This document shows, piece by piece, positions 35,305 through 42,774 of a stretch of 64,000 bases of DNA; positions within the stretch are counted from its first letter, which is position 1, and each line of letters begins with the position of its first letter. A model generated the notes under the pieces. It saw only the letters and a program-made list of their open reading frames with translations. It ran no database searches and was not told the DNA's origin. A program made the translations under genes and the position numbers. Source of the stretch: Frigoribacterium sp. PhB24 (GTDB taxonomy: Bacteria; Actinomycetota; Actinomycetes; Actinomycetales; Microbacteriaceae); the NCBI RefSeq assembly GCF_003755185.1, contig NZ_RKIC01000012.1, positions 62,001 through 126,000 on the forward strand, in the 5' to 3' direction.

Positions 35305-36032
35305 CCTGGGGAAACAGGATCAAGATGACCGTGGGCATCCTCGTGGTGATCGCCCTCGTGGCCGTCTTCACCGTGATCTTCACACAGCGGCAGGCACAGG
35401 TCATCAGCACCAGCGCCGCCATCGCGAGCCAGGACTTCACGGTCGGCACGGACTACAGCGGCACGGTGACGTCCGCCGACGCCGAGGTCGGCGACCGGGT
35501 CTCGAAGGGCGACGTCCTCTTCTCGCTGCAGAGCCCTTCGTTGCAGAAGGACCTCGCGGACGACGTGGTCGTCCCCGACACGGACGCCTACACGGTGGCC
35601 GACGACGGCACGATCACCTTCATGGCCACCGTCGACGGCACGCTCTCGCAGCTCGACGTCCGTGAGGGCGGGTTCTTGGGGTCGGGCACGACCGTCGCGA
35701 CCATCGAGAAGGCCGGCACGCTCTTCGTGGACGCCGACTTCACGCTCACCCCCCGCGACTACGAGCGCATCCAGGACGGCGCGACCGTCGACGTCATGCT
35801 GCCGAACCAGGTGGTCGTCGAGGGCAGCGTCGACCTGGTCAGCGTCGAGACCAAGGACGGCGCGGCCGCGGCCACCGTCCGCGTCGTCAGCGACGGGCTG
35901 AGCGAGGGGTCGTACAACGGTCTCGTCGCGAGCGGCACGCCGGTCGAGGCGACCATGCACCTCCGTGACGACGGCATCCTCGCCGGGCCGGTCGACACCA
36001 TGCAGGACTTCCTGCGCCAGATCGGGGTCTGA
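35301..36032 (+). CDS. HlyD/BgsB-like membrane-fusion partner of the synthase
   Basis: 243 residues: one N-terminal helix (about 8-30), then a biotinyl-lipoyl-like part split by VPDTDAYTVADDGTITFMATVDGTL (in pieces) and a beta-barrel with the VDVMLPNQVVVEGSV strand. HlyD-type folds normally bridge exporters, but rhizobial mixed-linkage glucan synthase BgsA also needs an HlyD-like partner, BgsB. Translational overlap with the GT2 gene argues for a similar synthase complex here. In a monoderm organism it would work in the wall, not in an outer membrane. No matching ABC or RND exporter gene lies nearby. Confidence 0.82.
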   Translation: MTWGNRIKMTVGILVVIALVAVFTVIFTQRQAQVISTSAAIASQDFTVGTDYSGTVTSADAEVGDRVSKGDVLFSLQSPSLQKDLADDVVVPDTDAYTVADDGTITFMATVDGTLSQLDVREGGFLGSGTTVATIEKAGTLFVDADFTLTPRDYERIQDGATVDVMLPNQVVVEGSVDLVSVETKDGAAAATVRVVSDGLSEGSYNGLVASGTPVEATMHLRDDGILAGPVDTMQDFLRQIGV

Positions 36033-36124
36033 CGATCCTCGGTGCAGCGAGAGAGACGACGGGTCGGCTCGACCGACGGGATCGTTCGGGATCACCGATC
36101 GGTTCCGGGTCGGCCCGTCACCCC

Positions 36125-36166
36125 CAGGAGGCGCGGGTCGAGGCCCGACCCGCCCCGCGCCTCCTG
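36125..36166. repeat. Inverted pair of dispersed motif before GH81 gene
   Basis: CAGGAGGCGCGGG (36125-36137) and its reverse complement (36154-36166), 16-nt loop. It lies in the short gap before the glucanase gene and covers the best candidate upstream start codon, so it might affect translation as well as transcription. Confidence 0.65.
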
Positions 36167-36190
36167 ACCCTCCGGCGCCTCGTCGCCGGC

Positions 36191-38239
36191 GTGGCCCTCG
36201 GCACGGCCGGCGTGCTCGTGCTGGCCGGCTGCACCGGCGGCTCGGCCACGGACGGCGACGGGGACACCACGGGTCGCCCCGACGCCGGGGGCGACGTGTT
36301 CCCGGCCTCGCAGGTCGACCCGCTGGTCGCCGCCCTGCCTCAGGAGTCGGTCGGCCCCGTGCCGGCGATGCGCCTCGCCGACGGGCTCGTCCCGCCGACG
36401 AACACCTGGTTCTCGGGGCTCGTCTTCGGTGACGAGCCGATGCCGGTCTTCCCGTTCCCGATCTCGTTCCAGCTGACCGCCGACGGTCTCGCCGCGGGGC
36501 TCCCCGCGCCGGTGGCCTCCGAGAAGGCCGTCGTCGCCCCCGCGCGGTCGGACGTGACCCTCGACGTCGGCGCGACGGCCACCGAGGTCAGCGCCTACGA
36601 CAAGGTCTCGGTGACCGTCGCCCACCTCGACGGCGGCACGGTGCTCGGCCACACGACCGTCGCCGAAGGGTCGCCTCTCGTGTCGTACACGGCCGCGACC
36701 GCGCAGACCGACACCCTCGGGGCCGCCGTGCAGACCGTCGGCGACGGCCGGGGCACGCTCACCGTCGGCGACACCACCTGGGGCGTCGCCGTCACGGGCG
36801 GGAGCCTCGACGGTACGGCCGTCCGGCTCGACGAGGGCGGCTCGGTCGTGCTCGTGCCGATGCCCGACCAGGCGACCGGCGACCAGGTGCGGACGCTGCT
36901 CGACGCGGCCGCCTCGCCGCTGGTGTCGGTGACCACCGCGCACCGCGCCTCCGGGTCCGGTTCGACGGCCGTGTCGACCACCGAGCTCGGGTACGAGACG
37001 GCCGCCGGGGGAGACACCCTGCTCGTGTCGGCACCCCACATGGGCGACTCGGCCGCCGACGGCGGCACCGGGCTGAGCTACGAGACCGTCTACGGCACCG
37101 TGCCCCTGTCGACCGGTTCGGCCTTGTCGTTCGACGCGCCCGTCACGACGGCCTCCGCGGCCCTCGACCTCTCGGGTCTGAGCGACGACGAGAAGGATCG
37201 GCTCGGCGACCAGGTCGTCGCCGACGTCGCCGCGACCGAGGCGCCCGCGGCCGACACCTACTTCGGCGGCAAGGCGCTCTACCGTTCGGCCATGCTGCTG
37301 CAGCTCGCCGAGCAGCTCGGCGACGACGCGTCGGCCGACACCCTGCGCGCCTCCCTCGTCGACCGGCTCGACACCTGGACCGACCCCTCGGGTTGCACGG
37401 TGCGCGACCAGGAGTGCTTCGTGTACGACCCCGCCGTGAAGGGCGTCGTCGGCAAGGTGGCCTCGTTCGGTTCGGACGAGTTCAACGACCACTACTTCCA
37501 CTACGGCTACTTCCTCTACGCCGCCGGCGTGGTCGCCGCCGACGACCCCGAGCTGGCCGAACGTTGGCGACCGGTCATGGACCTGCTCGCCGCCGACATC
37601 GCCTCGGGTGCCGACAACCAGGCGTTCCCCGACCAGCGGGCGTTCGACCCGTACTGGTCGCACAGCTGGGCCTCGGGCTACTCGCCGTTCGCCGACGGCA
37701 ACAACCAGGAGTCCTCGTCCGAGGCGGTCAACGCCTACGCCGGCCTGTCGCTCTGGGCAGCGGCCTCGGGCGACGACGCGCTGGCCGGCCAGGCCTCGTG
37801 GATGCTGAGCAGCGAGGCGTCGTCGGCCCTCGCGTACATGCTGTCGCCCGACCTGAGCGCCCCGCAGCTCGCCGGGTACGACCACGAGATCGTGTCGCTG
37901 ACCTGGGGCGGCAAGCGCGACTACGGCACCTGGTTCTCGGCCGAGCCGTCGGCCATCGCGGGCATCCAGCTGATCCCGCTCAACCCGACCTCGGTCTCGT
38001 ACCTGACGTCGTCGGCGGCGGGCGGTGCCGAGCGCATCGCTGCCGTCGTCGCCGAGGCGAGCGCGTCCGGCTTCGACACGCCCCTGGGCGACTACGTGCT
38101 GATGTACTCGGCGTTGCAGGGCCCCGACGCCGCCGCCGAGGCCCTGACGGCGCTCGCCGACCTGCCCGAGACGGGCATCGACGACGGCAACTCGCGGGCC
38201 TACGCGATGGCGTACGTCATGAGCGCCGGGGCGCGGTAG
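36191..38239 (+). CDS. GH81 endo-beta-1,3-glucanase lipoprotein
   Basis: About 682 residues. GH81 blocks are plain: FNDHYFHYGYFLYAAG, GNNQESSSEAVNAYAGL with the catalytic Glu region, and GGKRDYGTWFS. Lipobox VLAGC anchors it outside the cell, where it would trim or release beta-1,3-glucan. The start is uncertain: GTG 36191 gives a signal peptide without positive charge. The codons just upstream encode LLTLRRLVAG, an ideal n-region, but contain no ATG, GTG or TTG, only CTG (36164). Either CTG is used or the sequence has an indel. One dispersed-motif copy reads as HRASGSGS near residue 253. Confidence 0.9.
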   Translation: MALGTAGVLVLAGCTGGSATDGDGDTTGRPDAGGDVFPASQVDPLVAALPQESVGPVPAMRLADGLVPPTNTWFSGLVFGDEPMPVFPFPISFQLTADGLAAGLPAPVASEKAVVAPARSDVTLDVGATATEVSAYDKVSVTVAHLDGGTVLGHTTVAEGSPLVSYTAATAQTDTLGAAVQTVGDGRGTLTVGDTTWGVAVTGGSLDGTAVRLDEGGSVVLVPMPDQATGDQVRTLLDAAASPLVSVTTAHRASGSGSTAVSTTELGYETAAGGDTLLVSAPHMGDSAADGGTGLSYETVYGTVPLSTGSALSFDAPVTTASAALDLSGLSDDEKDRLGDQVVADVAATEAPAADTYFGGKALYRSAMLLQLAEQLGDDASADTLRASLVDRLDTWTDPSGCTVRDQECFVYDPAVKGVVGKVASFGSDEFNDHYFHYGYFLYAAGVVAADDPELAERWRPVMDLLAADIASGADNQAFPDQRAFDPYWSHSWASGYSPFADGNNQESSSEAVNAYAGLSLWAAASGDDALAGQASWMLSSEASSALAYMLSPDLSAPQLAGYDHEIVSLTWGGKRDYGTWFSAEPSAIAGIQLIPLNPTSVSYLTSSAAGGAERIAAVVAEASASGFDTPLGDYVLMYSALQGPDAAAEALTALADLPETGIDDGNSRAYAMAYVMSAGAR

Positions 38240-38286
38240 CGCGGGCGCGGGCGCGGGCGCGGGGGCGGGCGCGGGGGCGGGCCGCG
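38240..38286. repeat. GC-only hexamer-like repeat (GCGGGC)
   Basis: About seven imperfect units of GCGCGG/GGGCGC directly after the GH81 stop, between convergent genes. No A or T occurs in the tract. Confidence 0.7.
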
Positions 38287-38296
38287 GCGTGCCGCG

Positions 38297-39937
38297 TCAG
38301 CCGACGACGCGCACCCGGTCGACCAGACGCTGCACGCTGCCGTCGGGGCGGTTCGCCACGAGCGCGCCGCCCCAGAAGCCGAGCTGGTCGCGCTCGGCGT
38401 CGAGCCGCCAGAGGCGGTGGCCGTCGGCCAGGTCGAAGGCGGTGACCGTCGACGTGCGGCCGCTCGAGGTGGTCGTGGCGTAGCCGGTGGTGCGGCCGAC
38501 GAGCGCGATCTCCGACTCACCCGGCACCACGGCCCGGGCCACCTCGTCACCGGACCCCGCGTCGAGCAGGCGGACGGTGCGCTCGCCCGCCTCGTCCGAC
38601 GTGAGGGCGCCCGAGGCCGCCGCCGCGCCTCCTGGTTCGAAGGTCTGGGCGAAGACGAGCGCCCCCCGGCCGCCGGCGGGGTCGGTGGTGACCCGTGCCA
38701 GGCCGTGGCGGCGGTCGCGGGGCGGGGTGGTCCAGAGCTCGGCTCCCGTGCGGCGGTCGACGCAGACCACCCCGGGCGTCGTCGAGAAGACGACGCAGTC
38801 GCCGGTCGTCTGCACGCCGCGGTCCTGGCGGAAGCCGTGCCGCCAGAGCTCGCGTCCGTCGAGCGAGAGAGCGACGACGGTGCCGTCGGTGTCACCCGTC
38901 GAGGTCGGGATCGCCGGGTCGAGACCGACCATGACGAGGTCGCCGTCGACGACGAGTGACGTGGCGGTCGGCAGGTCGGGCCCCCAGGCGCCGGTCTCGC
39001 CCGTGCGCCCGTCGACCGCGGTGACGACACCGCCGTCGAGGACGAGCAGGCCGTCGGGGGTCAGGGCCTCGTCCTGGCTGCCGGTGGTGTCGCCCGTCCA
39101 CACGGGGGTGTCGAGGTCGTCGGCGTCGAAGAGCGAGAACTCACCCGTCCCGGGTTCGGAGTCGTAGTAGACCCGCGAGTCCTGGTACGAGAACTGGGGG
39201 TCGCTCGAGACGAGGGCCCAGGAGGCGGTGGCGTCGGTCAGTCGGGCGCGCCCGTTCGGCGAGGTGGTCACGTCGGTCAGCTCGCCGGTGCCGAGGTCGA
39301 GGCGGGCGTACGACGAGGCGAAACCGTCGCCGCCGAAGCCCAGCGTCGAGACGAGGGTCGTGTCGGTGGCCCCGTCGGCGGGCCAGACCTGCACGAATCC
39401 GCTGCCGGCGTCGAGCTCGGTGCCCAGGTCGATCCACCAGCGGACGGTGCCGGTGACGGGGTCGACGCGTGCGAGCCGGCTGACGGTCTGGGCGGTGCTG
39501 CCGAAGCCGCCGTCGAAGCGGCAGTCGGTGTCGACGTCGGTGGCCGAGCTCGTGCCGGTGTCGTCGTCGCCCTCGGCCCCGCTGGCGCTGACGAGGACGT
39601 CGCCGCCGAGCCGGTCGGGGCCCACCGCGGGCTCGGCCTGCCAGAGCAGGCAGCGACCCCGATCCGCCGGCACGCCGACGTCGGCGGGCGTGAGCGTCCA
39701 CGAGTCGGGGACGGGCTCGTGCCGCAGGTCGTCGCCGACGACACCGTCGAGGGTGGCGGCGGACGAGTAGCGCGGGGCCTCGACCAGGCCGACGGTGGTG
39801 ACGAGCGCCGCGGCGACGACGACCGCGGCGATCACGAGCGTGAGGCGGCGAGGGCCGGAGGTGCGGTGCCAGACGGCGAGTCCGCTGCGGCGGGCGCGCG
39901 CGAGCGGCTGGTCGCTCGGTCGGGCGTCGTCCGTCAC
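38297..39937 (-). CDS. Membrane-anchored PQQ-like beta-propeller protein (paralogue 1)
   Basis: 546 residues. One membrane helix (about 31-53) after an Arg-rich cytoplasmic stub, then repeated blades such as LARVDPVTGTVRWWIDLG, VVALSLDGRELWRHGF and CVDRRTGAELWTTPP, typical of PQQ-like (BamB/quinoprotein) propellers without the PQQ site being certain. Paralogous to 46558-48360; both end with an LGFWG.ALVA / IGFWGPHLVV block. Likely an extracytoplasmic binding or scaffold protein. GTG 39937 is fixed by TAGCAT at leaderless spacing. Role unknown. Confidence 0.78.
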   Translation of the reverse strand: MTDDARPSDQPLARARRSGLAVWHRTSGPRRLTLVIAAVVVAAALVTTVGLVEAPRYSSAATLDGVVGDDLRHEPVPDSWTLTPADVGVPADRGRCLLWQAEPAVGPDRLGGDVLVSASGAEGDDDTGTSSATDVDTDCRFDGGFGSTAQTVSRLARVDPVTGTVRWWIDLGTELDAGSGFVQVWPADGATDTTLVSTLGFGGDGFASSYARLDLGTGELTDVTTSPNGRARLTDATASWALVSSDPQFSYQDSRVYYDSEPGTGEFSLFDADDLDTPVWTGDTTGSQDEALTPDGLLVLDGGVVTAVDGRTGETGAWGPDLPTATSLVVDGDLVMVGLDPAIPTSTGDTDGTVVALSLDGRELWRHGFRQDRGVQTTGDCVVFSTTPGVVCVDRRTGAELWTTPPRDRRHGLARVTTDPAGGRGALVFAQTFEPGGAAAASGALTSDEAGERTVRLLDAGSGDEVARAVVPGESEIALVGRTTGYATTTSSGRTSTVTAFDLADGHRLWRLDAERDQLGFWGGALVANRPDGSVQRLVDRVRVVG

Positions 39938-39943
39938 CCGGCC

Positions 39944-39949
39944 ATGCTA
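39944..39949 (-). promoter_or_regulatory. -10 hexamer TAGCAT for leaderless propeller gene
   Basis: On the minus strand CGTAGCATGGC; TAGCAT ends 6 nt before GTG 39937. The same CGTAGCATGGC occurs upstream of the paralogue at 48360. Confidence 0.6.
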
Positions 39950-40135
39950 CGAGCCGGGTGCGTGGCCGGGCCGTGAGCGGTCCCGCGGTCGCGACCCGCG
40001 CCTCCGGGGCTTCCGGGGTCGGCCGTTAGGCTGGTGCGGGCCGTCCGGCCCCGGCTGCCGGTGCCTGACGGTTCCGTCTGACGGCCCTGCCCGCCGTCCG
40101 CCGCTCGCCCGCCCGCCCCCTGAAGGAGCCGTGCC

Positions 40136-40339
40136 ATCGAAGCCGTCGTCATCTCGATCCTCGCCCTGGCGATCGTCGTGCTCGTGGTGATCCAGGTGAT
40201 CTACCGGCGCCGCGTGCTGCAGCGCCGTGAGGCCGCCGGTCAGCGGGTCGTCGGTCGTGGCACCTACGTCGTGTTCGGCGTGATGGCGGCGTTCTTCCTC
40301 TTCGCGGTGTTCGTGTTCCCGCTGCTGGTGCGGGGGTAG
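40136..40339 (+). CDS. Small membrane protein with apparent ATC start codon
   Basis: 67 residues beginning IEAVVISILALAIVVLVV, a membrane helix, then YRRRVLQRREAAGQR and a second helix VVFGVMAAFFLFAVFVFPL. An in-frame TGA lies at 40121 and no ATG, GTG or TTG lies between it and codon 15, inside the first helix. GAAGGAG sits 7 nt before the ATC at 40136, exactly where a start is expected. Either ATC initiates or the sequence has an indel after GTG 40131. A TAGGCT hexamer lies at 40027-40032. The stop is 4 bp before the GNAT gene, so both may be one operon. Family unknown. Confidence 0.65.
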   Translation: MEAVVISILALAIVVLVVIQVIYRRRVLQRREAAGQRVVGRGTYVVFGVMAAFFLFAVFVFPLLVRG

Positions 40340-40343
40340 CGAC

Positions 40344-40808
40344 ATGCGCCCCGGTGCGGCGGCCGACCTGGACGCGTGCCTGGCGCTCTGGGTCGCGGCG
40401 TGCGCGGCGCGCGACGGGCAGGCGTTCGCCGGGGTCGCCGAGCGGGCCCGGCCGAAGTTCGACGCGGGCGTCGTCTGGCTGGTCGCGGACGGCGTCGACG
40501 GGGCCGACGGCTTCGTGCTCGCGACGCGCCCCGGCAGCGGCCTGCCCGGCGACCCGGCCGACGCCCCGGTGCTCGGCCTGTTGGCGACCAGGCCCGGTGC
40601 GCAGGCGCAGGGGCTGGGGCGTGCCCTGCTGAGGGAGGCGACCCGGCGGCTGAGCTCGCTCGGTCACGAGCGTGCCGTGTTGCACGGGCTCCTCGACAAC
40701 GTCGCGGCGGTCCGCCTCTACGAGGGCGAGGGGTGGGTGGCCGCGGGCGAACCGTACGACCACTCGCTGCTGAAGCGGCCCACGCAGCGGTTCGAACGGG
40801 TGCTCTGA
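40344..40808 (+). CDS. GNAT-family N-acetyltransferase
   Basis: 154 residues covering one GNAT domain. The acetyl-CoA loop is in LATRPGAQAQGLGRALLREA near residue 85 (Q-x-x-G-x-G/A), followed by ERAVLHGLLDNVAAVRLYEGEGW, the usual N-x-x-A-x-x-x-Y-x-x-x-G-F/W end. ATG 40344 follows the small membrane gene by 4 nt. Substrate unknown. Convergent with the response regulator, only 10 bp apart. Confidence 0.88.
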   Translation: MRPGAAADLDACLALWVAACAARDGQAFAGVAERARPKFDAGVVWLVADGVDGADGFVLATRPGSGLPGDPADAPVLGLLATRPGAQAQGLGRALLREATRRLSSLGHERAVLHGLLDNVAAVRLYEGEGWVAAGEPYDHSLLKRPTQRFERVL

Positions 40809-40818
40809 ACGGAGCGGA

Positions 40819-41487
40819 TCAGCCGCCCTCGGGGCGGGCGAAGCCCGAGCGGAACGCGAAGACGGCCGCCTGGACTCGGGTGCGGCTGTCGGTCTTGGCC
40901 AGCAGGCTCGAGATATGGCTCTTGACGGTGGCCGTGCTCACGAAGAGCTCTCGGGCGATGTCGACGTTGCTGAGACCCCGGGCCACGGCGTCGAGGACGT
41001 CCCGCTCGCGATCGCTCAGCGAGTCGAGGGCTGCACGATGGCGGTCCGCGTCCGGCGACGCGGGGGCCGGGGCGACGCGCTGCTCGATGAGGGCGCGCGT
41101 CATGGCCGGGTCGATCAGCGAGTCTCCCCGTGCCGCCGACCGCACCGCCGCGGCGATGAGGTCGGGCCCGGAGTCCTTGAGGAGAAAGCCCGAGGCGCCG
41201 GCCGCGATCCCGTCGAACAGGTGCTCGTCGTCGTCGAAGGTCGTGATGAGCACCACGGCGCAGCCGATCTCCGGCACGATGCGCCGGGTGGCCGAGATGC
41301 CGTCGAGCCGGGGCATCCGGATGTCCATCACGACGACGTCGGGTCTCAGGGCGAGGGCGTCGACGACGGCGTCCTCACCGTCGGCGCTCTGACCGACGAC
41401 GTCCACGTCCGGTTCGGCGTCGAGCATCGTGGCGAGCCCTGCCCGGGCGATGGCCTGGTCGTCGACCACCAGGACCCGAAGCGTCAC
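40819..41487 (-). CDS. NarL/LuxR-type response regulator
   Basis: 222 residues. Receiver domain: VLVVDDQ at the start, phospho-Asp in VVVMDIRMP (near residue 54), Thr in LITTFDD and Lys in LLKDSG. LuxR-type HTH in the last 60 residues: LSDRERDVLDAVARGLSNVDIARELF with STATVKSHIS. The partner is the histidine kinase encoded immediately upstream with GTGA overlap. GTG 41487 is chosen because of that overlap and because the domain begins at residue 4. Signal and targets unknown; the adjacent amidoligase gene is a candidate target. Confidence 0.93.
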   Translation of the reverse strand: MTLRVLVVDDQAIARAGLATMLDAEPDVDVVGQSADGEDAVVDALALRPDVVVMDIRMPRLDGISATRRIVPEIGCAVVLITTFDDDEHLFDGIAAGASGFLLKDSGPDLIAAAVRSAARGDSLIDPAMTRALIEQRVAPAPASPDADRHRAALDSLSDRERDVLDAVARGLSNVDIARELFVSTATVKSHISSLLAKTDSRTRVQAAVFAFRSGFARPEGG

Positions 41488-42761
41488 GCCGCCCGCCCAG
41501 CGCTCGACGCCGACGCCGCAGCCACAACCGTCGTGGCCGGCAGCTCGGCGCGGACCCGCCAACCGGTCCCGTCGGGGCCCGGCCCCGTGGTCAGCGAACC
41601 GCCGGCCGCGCGGACCCGATCGCGCATGGACGGTATGCCGGCCCCGCCCCGGGGCACGTCGGGGAACCGCTCGCGGGCGGGACCGGGGTCGGTCACCGTG
41701 ACGACCGTCGCGCCGGACGTGTCGTCGAGCGTGACGTGCACCCGGTGGGCCGACGAGTGCAGCATCGCGTTCGTCAGGCCCTCGCGCACCACGGCCAGGA
41801 CCGTGACGCGACGCTCGGTCGGCAGATCGTCGCCGAGGTGCACCATGCTCTCGACCTCGTAGCCGAGCGACGTCAGGCGGCCGGTCATCAGGGCCAGTTC
41901 GTCGACGACCGAGGTCGTCCCGGCGGCCTCGGCGGGTGCTGCCCGGAGCACGCGCAGCACTCCGCGGATGCGCCCCAGGACGTCCTGCCCGCCGGCGGCG
42001 ATGTCCCGCATGGCGGGGGCCAGCTGCTCGGGGTGGTCGTCGGCCACCCGGAGGGCGGCCTGCGCCCTGATGACCAGGGCGGCGACGTGGTGGCCGACCT
42101 CGTCGTGCACGTCCCGGGCGATGCGGGTGCGTTCGTGTTCCGAGATACGTGCGACCTCGCCCGCCCGCAGCACGAGCAGCTCGCGGTTCGTCCTCGCGAG
42201 CTCGGTCGTGGCCTCGCGCTGCCGACGGAGCAGGACGGCGACCGTCACCACGATGCCGCAGGCCAGGAGTCGGCCGAGCACGACGGAGCGGTCCTGCCCC
42301 GCGTCCGACAGCAGCACCTGCGAGAGCGGCACCCCCTGGACACCGGCCGCGGCGACGTCACGCCACGGCAGGACGACGAGCACGGAGAGGGTGACGAAGG
42401 TCGCCCCGGTGGCGAGGACCGGCCCGCGTCCCGAGATGGTCAGGAAGACGACGACGGCGAGCGGCACGAGCGCCTCGGGCGGCCCGAGGTAGAGACCGTA
42501 CAGCGCCGGGGGGAGGGGCGCGAGGGTCGTGTAGGCCGTGAATGCGGTGACGACGACCAGCGTCTCGACGGGCCAGCGGTGGAGGGTCGCACACGCGACC
42601 AGCGCCACGACGCCGAGGTAGAGGTACCCGGGGAGCGCCTGCGGGTACCACTCGAGTCGGAGGGCGACGGCGAGCCCGCCGAAGTAGGCGGCCCCGACGA
42701 GTGCCAGCACGACGAGTCGCGTGCGCCCCCGGTCGGTCGTCGCGGTCCCGTTCGTCTGCAC
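41484..42761 (-). CDS. Sensor histidine kinase, DesK/NarX-like (HisKA_3)
   Basis: About 425 residues: five or six membrane helices (about 15-185), dimerisation domain with EHERTRIARDVHDEVGHH (phospho-His), then the ATPase with VREGLTNAMLHS (N-box) and GAGIPSMRDRV (G-box). No large extracellular sensor, so it probably senses within the membrane. I choose GTG 42761 because TAGCGT lies 7 nt upstream; the GTG at 42770 would overlap that hexamer. Operon with the response regulator. Confidence 0.92.
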   Translation of the reverse strand: MQTNGTATTDRGRTRLVVLALVGAAYFGGLAVALRLEWYPQALPGYLYLGVVALVACATLHRWPVETLVVVTAFTAYTTLAPLPPALYGLYLGPPEALVPLAVVVFLTISGRGPVLATGATFVTLSVLVVLPWRDVAAAGVQGVPLSQVLLSDAGQDRSVVLGRLLACGIVVTVAVLLRRQREATTELARTNRELLVLRAGEVARISEHERTRIARDVHDEVGHHVAALVIRAQAALRVADDHPEQLAPAMRDIAAGGQDVLGRIRGVLRVLRAAPAEAAGTTSVVDELALMTGRLTSLGYEVESMVHLGDDLPTERRVTVLAVVREGLTNAMLHSSAHRVHVTLDDTSGATVVTVTDPGPARERFPDVPRGGAGIPSMRDRVRAAGGSLTTGPGPDGTGWRVRAELPATTVVAAASASSAGRAA

Positions 42762-42768
42762 GGCCTCC

Positions 42769-42774
42769 ACGCTA
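42769..42774 (-). promoter_or_regulatory. -10 hexamer TAGCGT for leaderless histidine kinase gene
   Basis: Minus-strand TAGCGT ends 7 nt before GTG 42761. It overlaps the last codons of the amidoligase gene. Confidence 0.6.

Noticed and set aside
40131-40190. GTG 40131 frame as the small gene before the GNAT
   Set aside because: It gives an 18-20 residue Ser/Pro peptide that stops; the frame beginning at ATC 40136 encodes two proper membrane helices.
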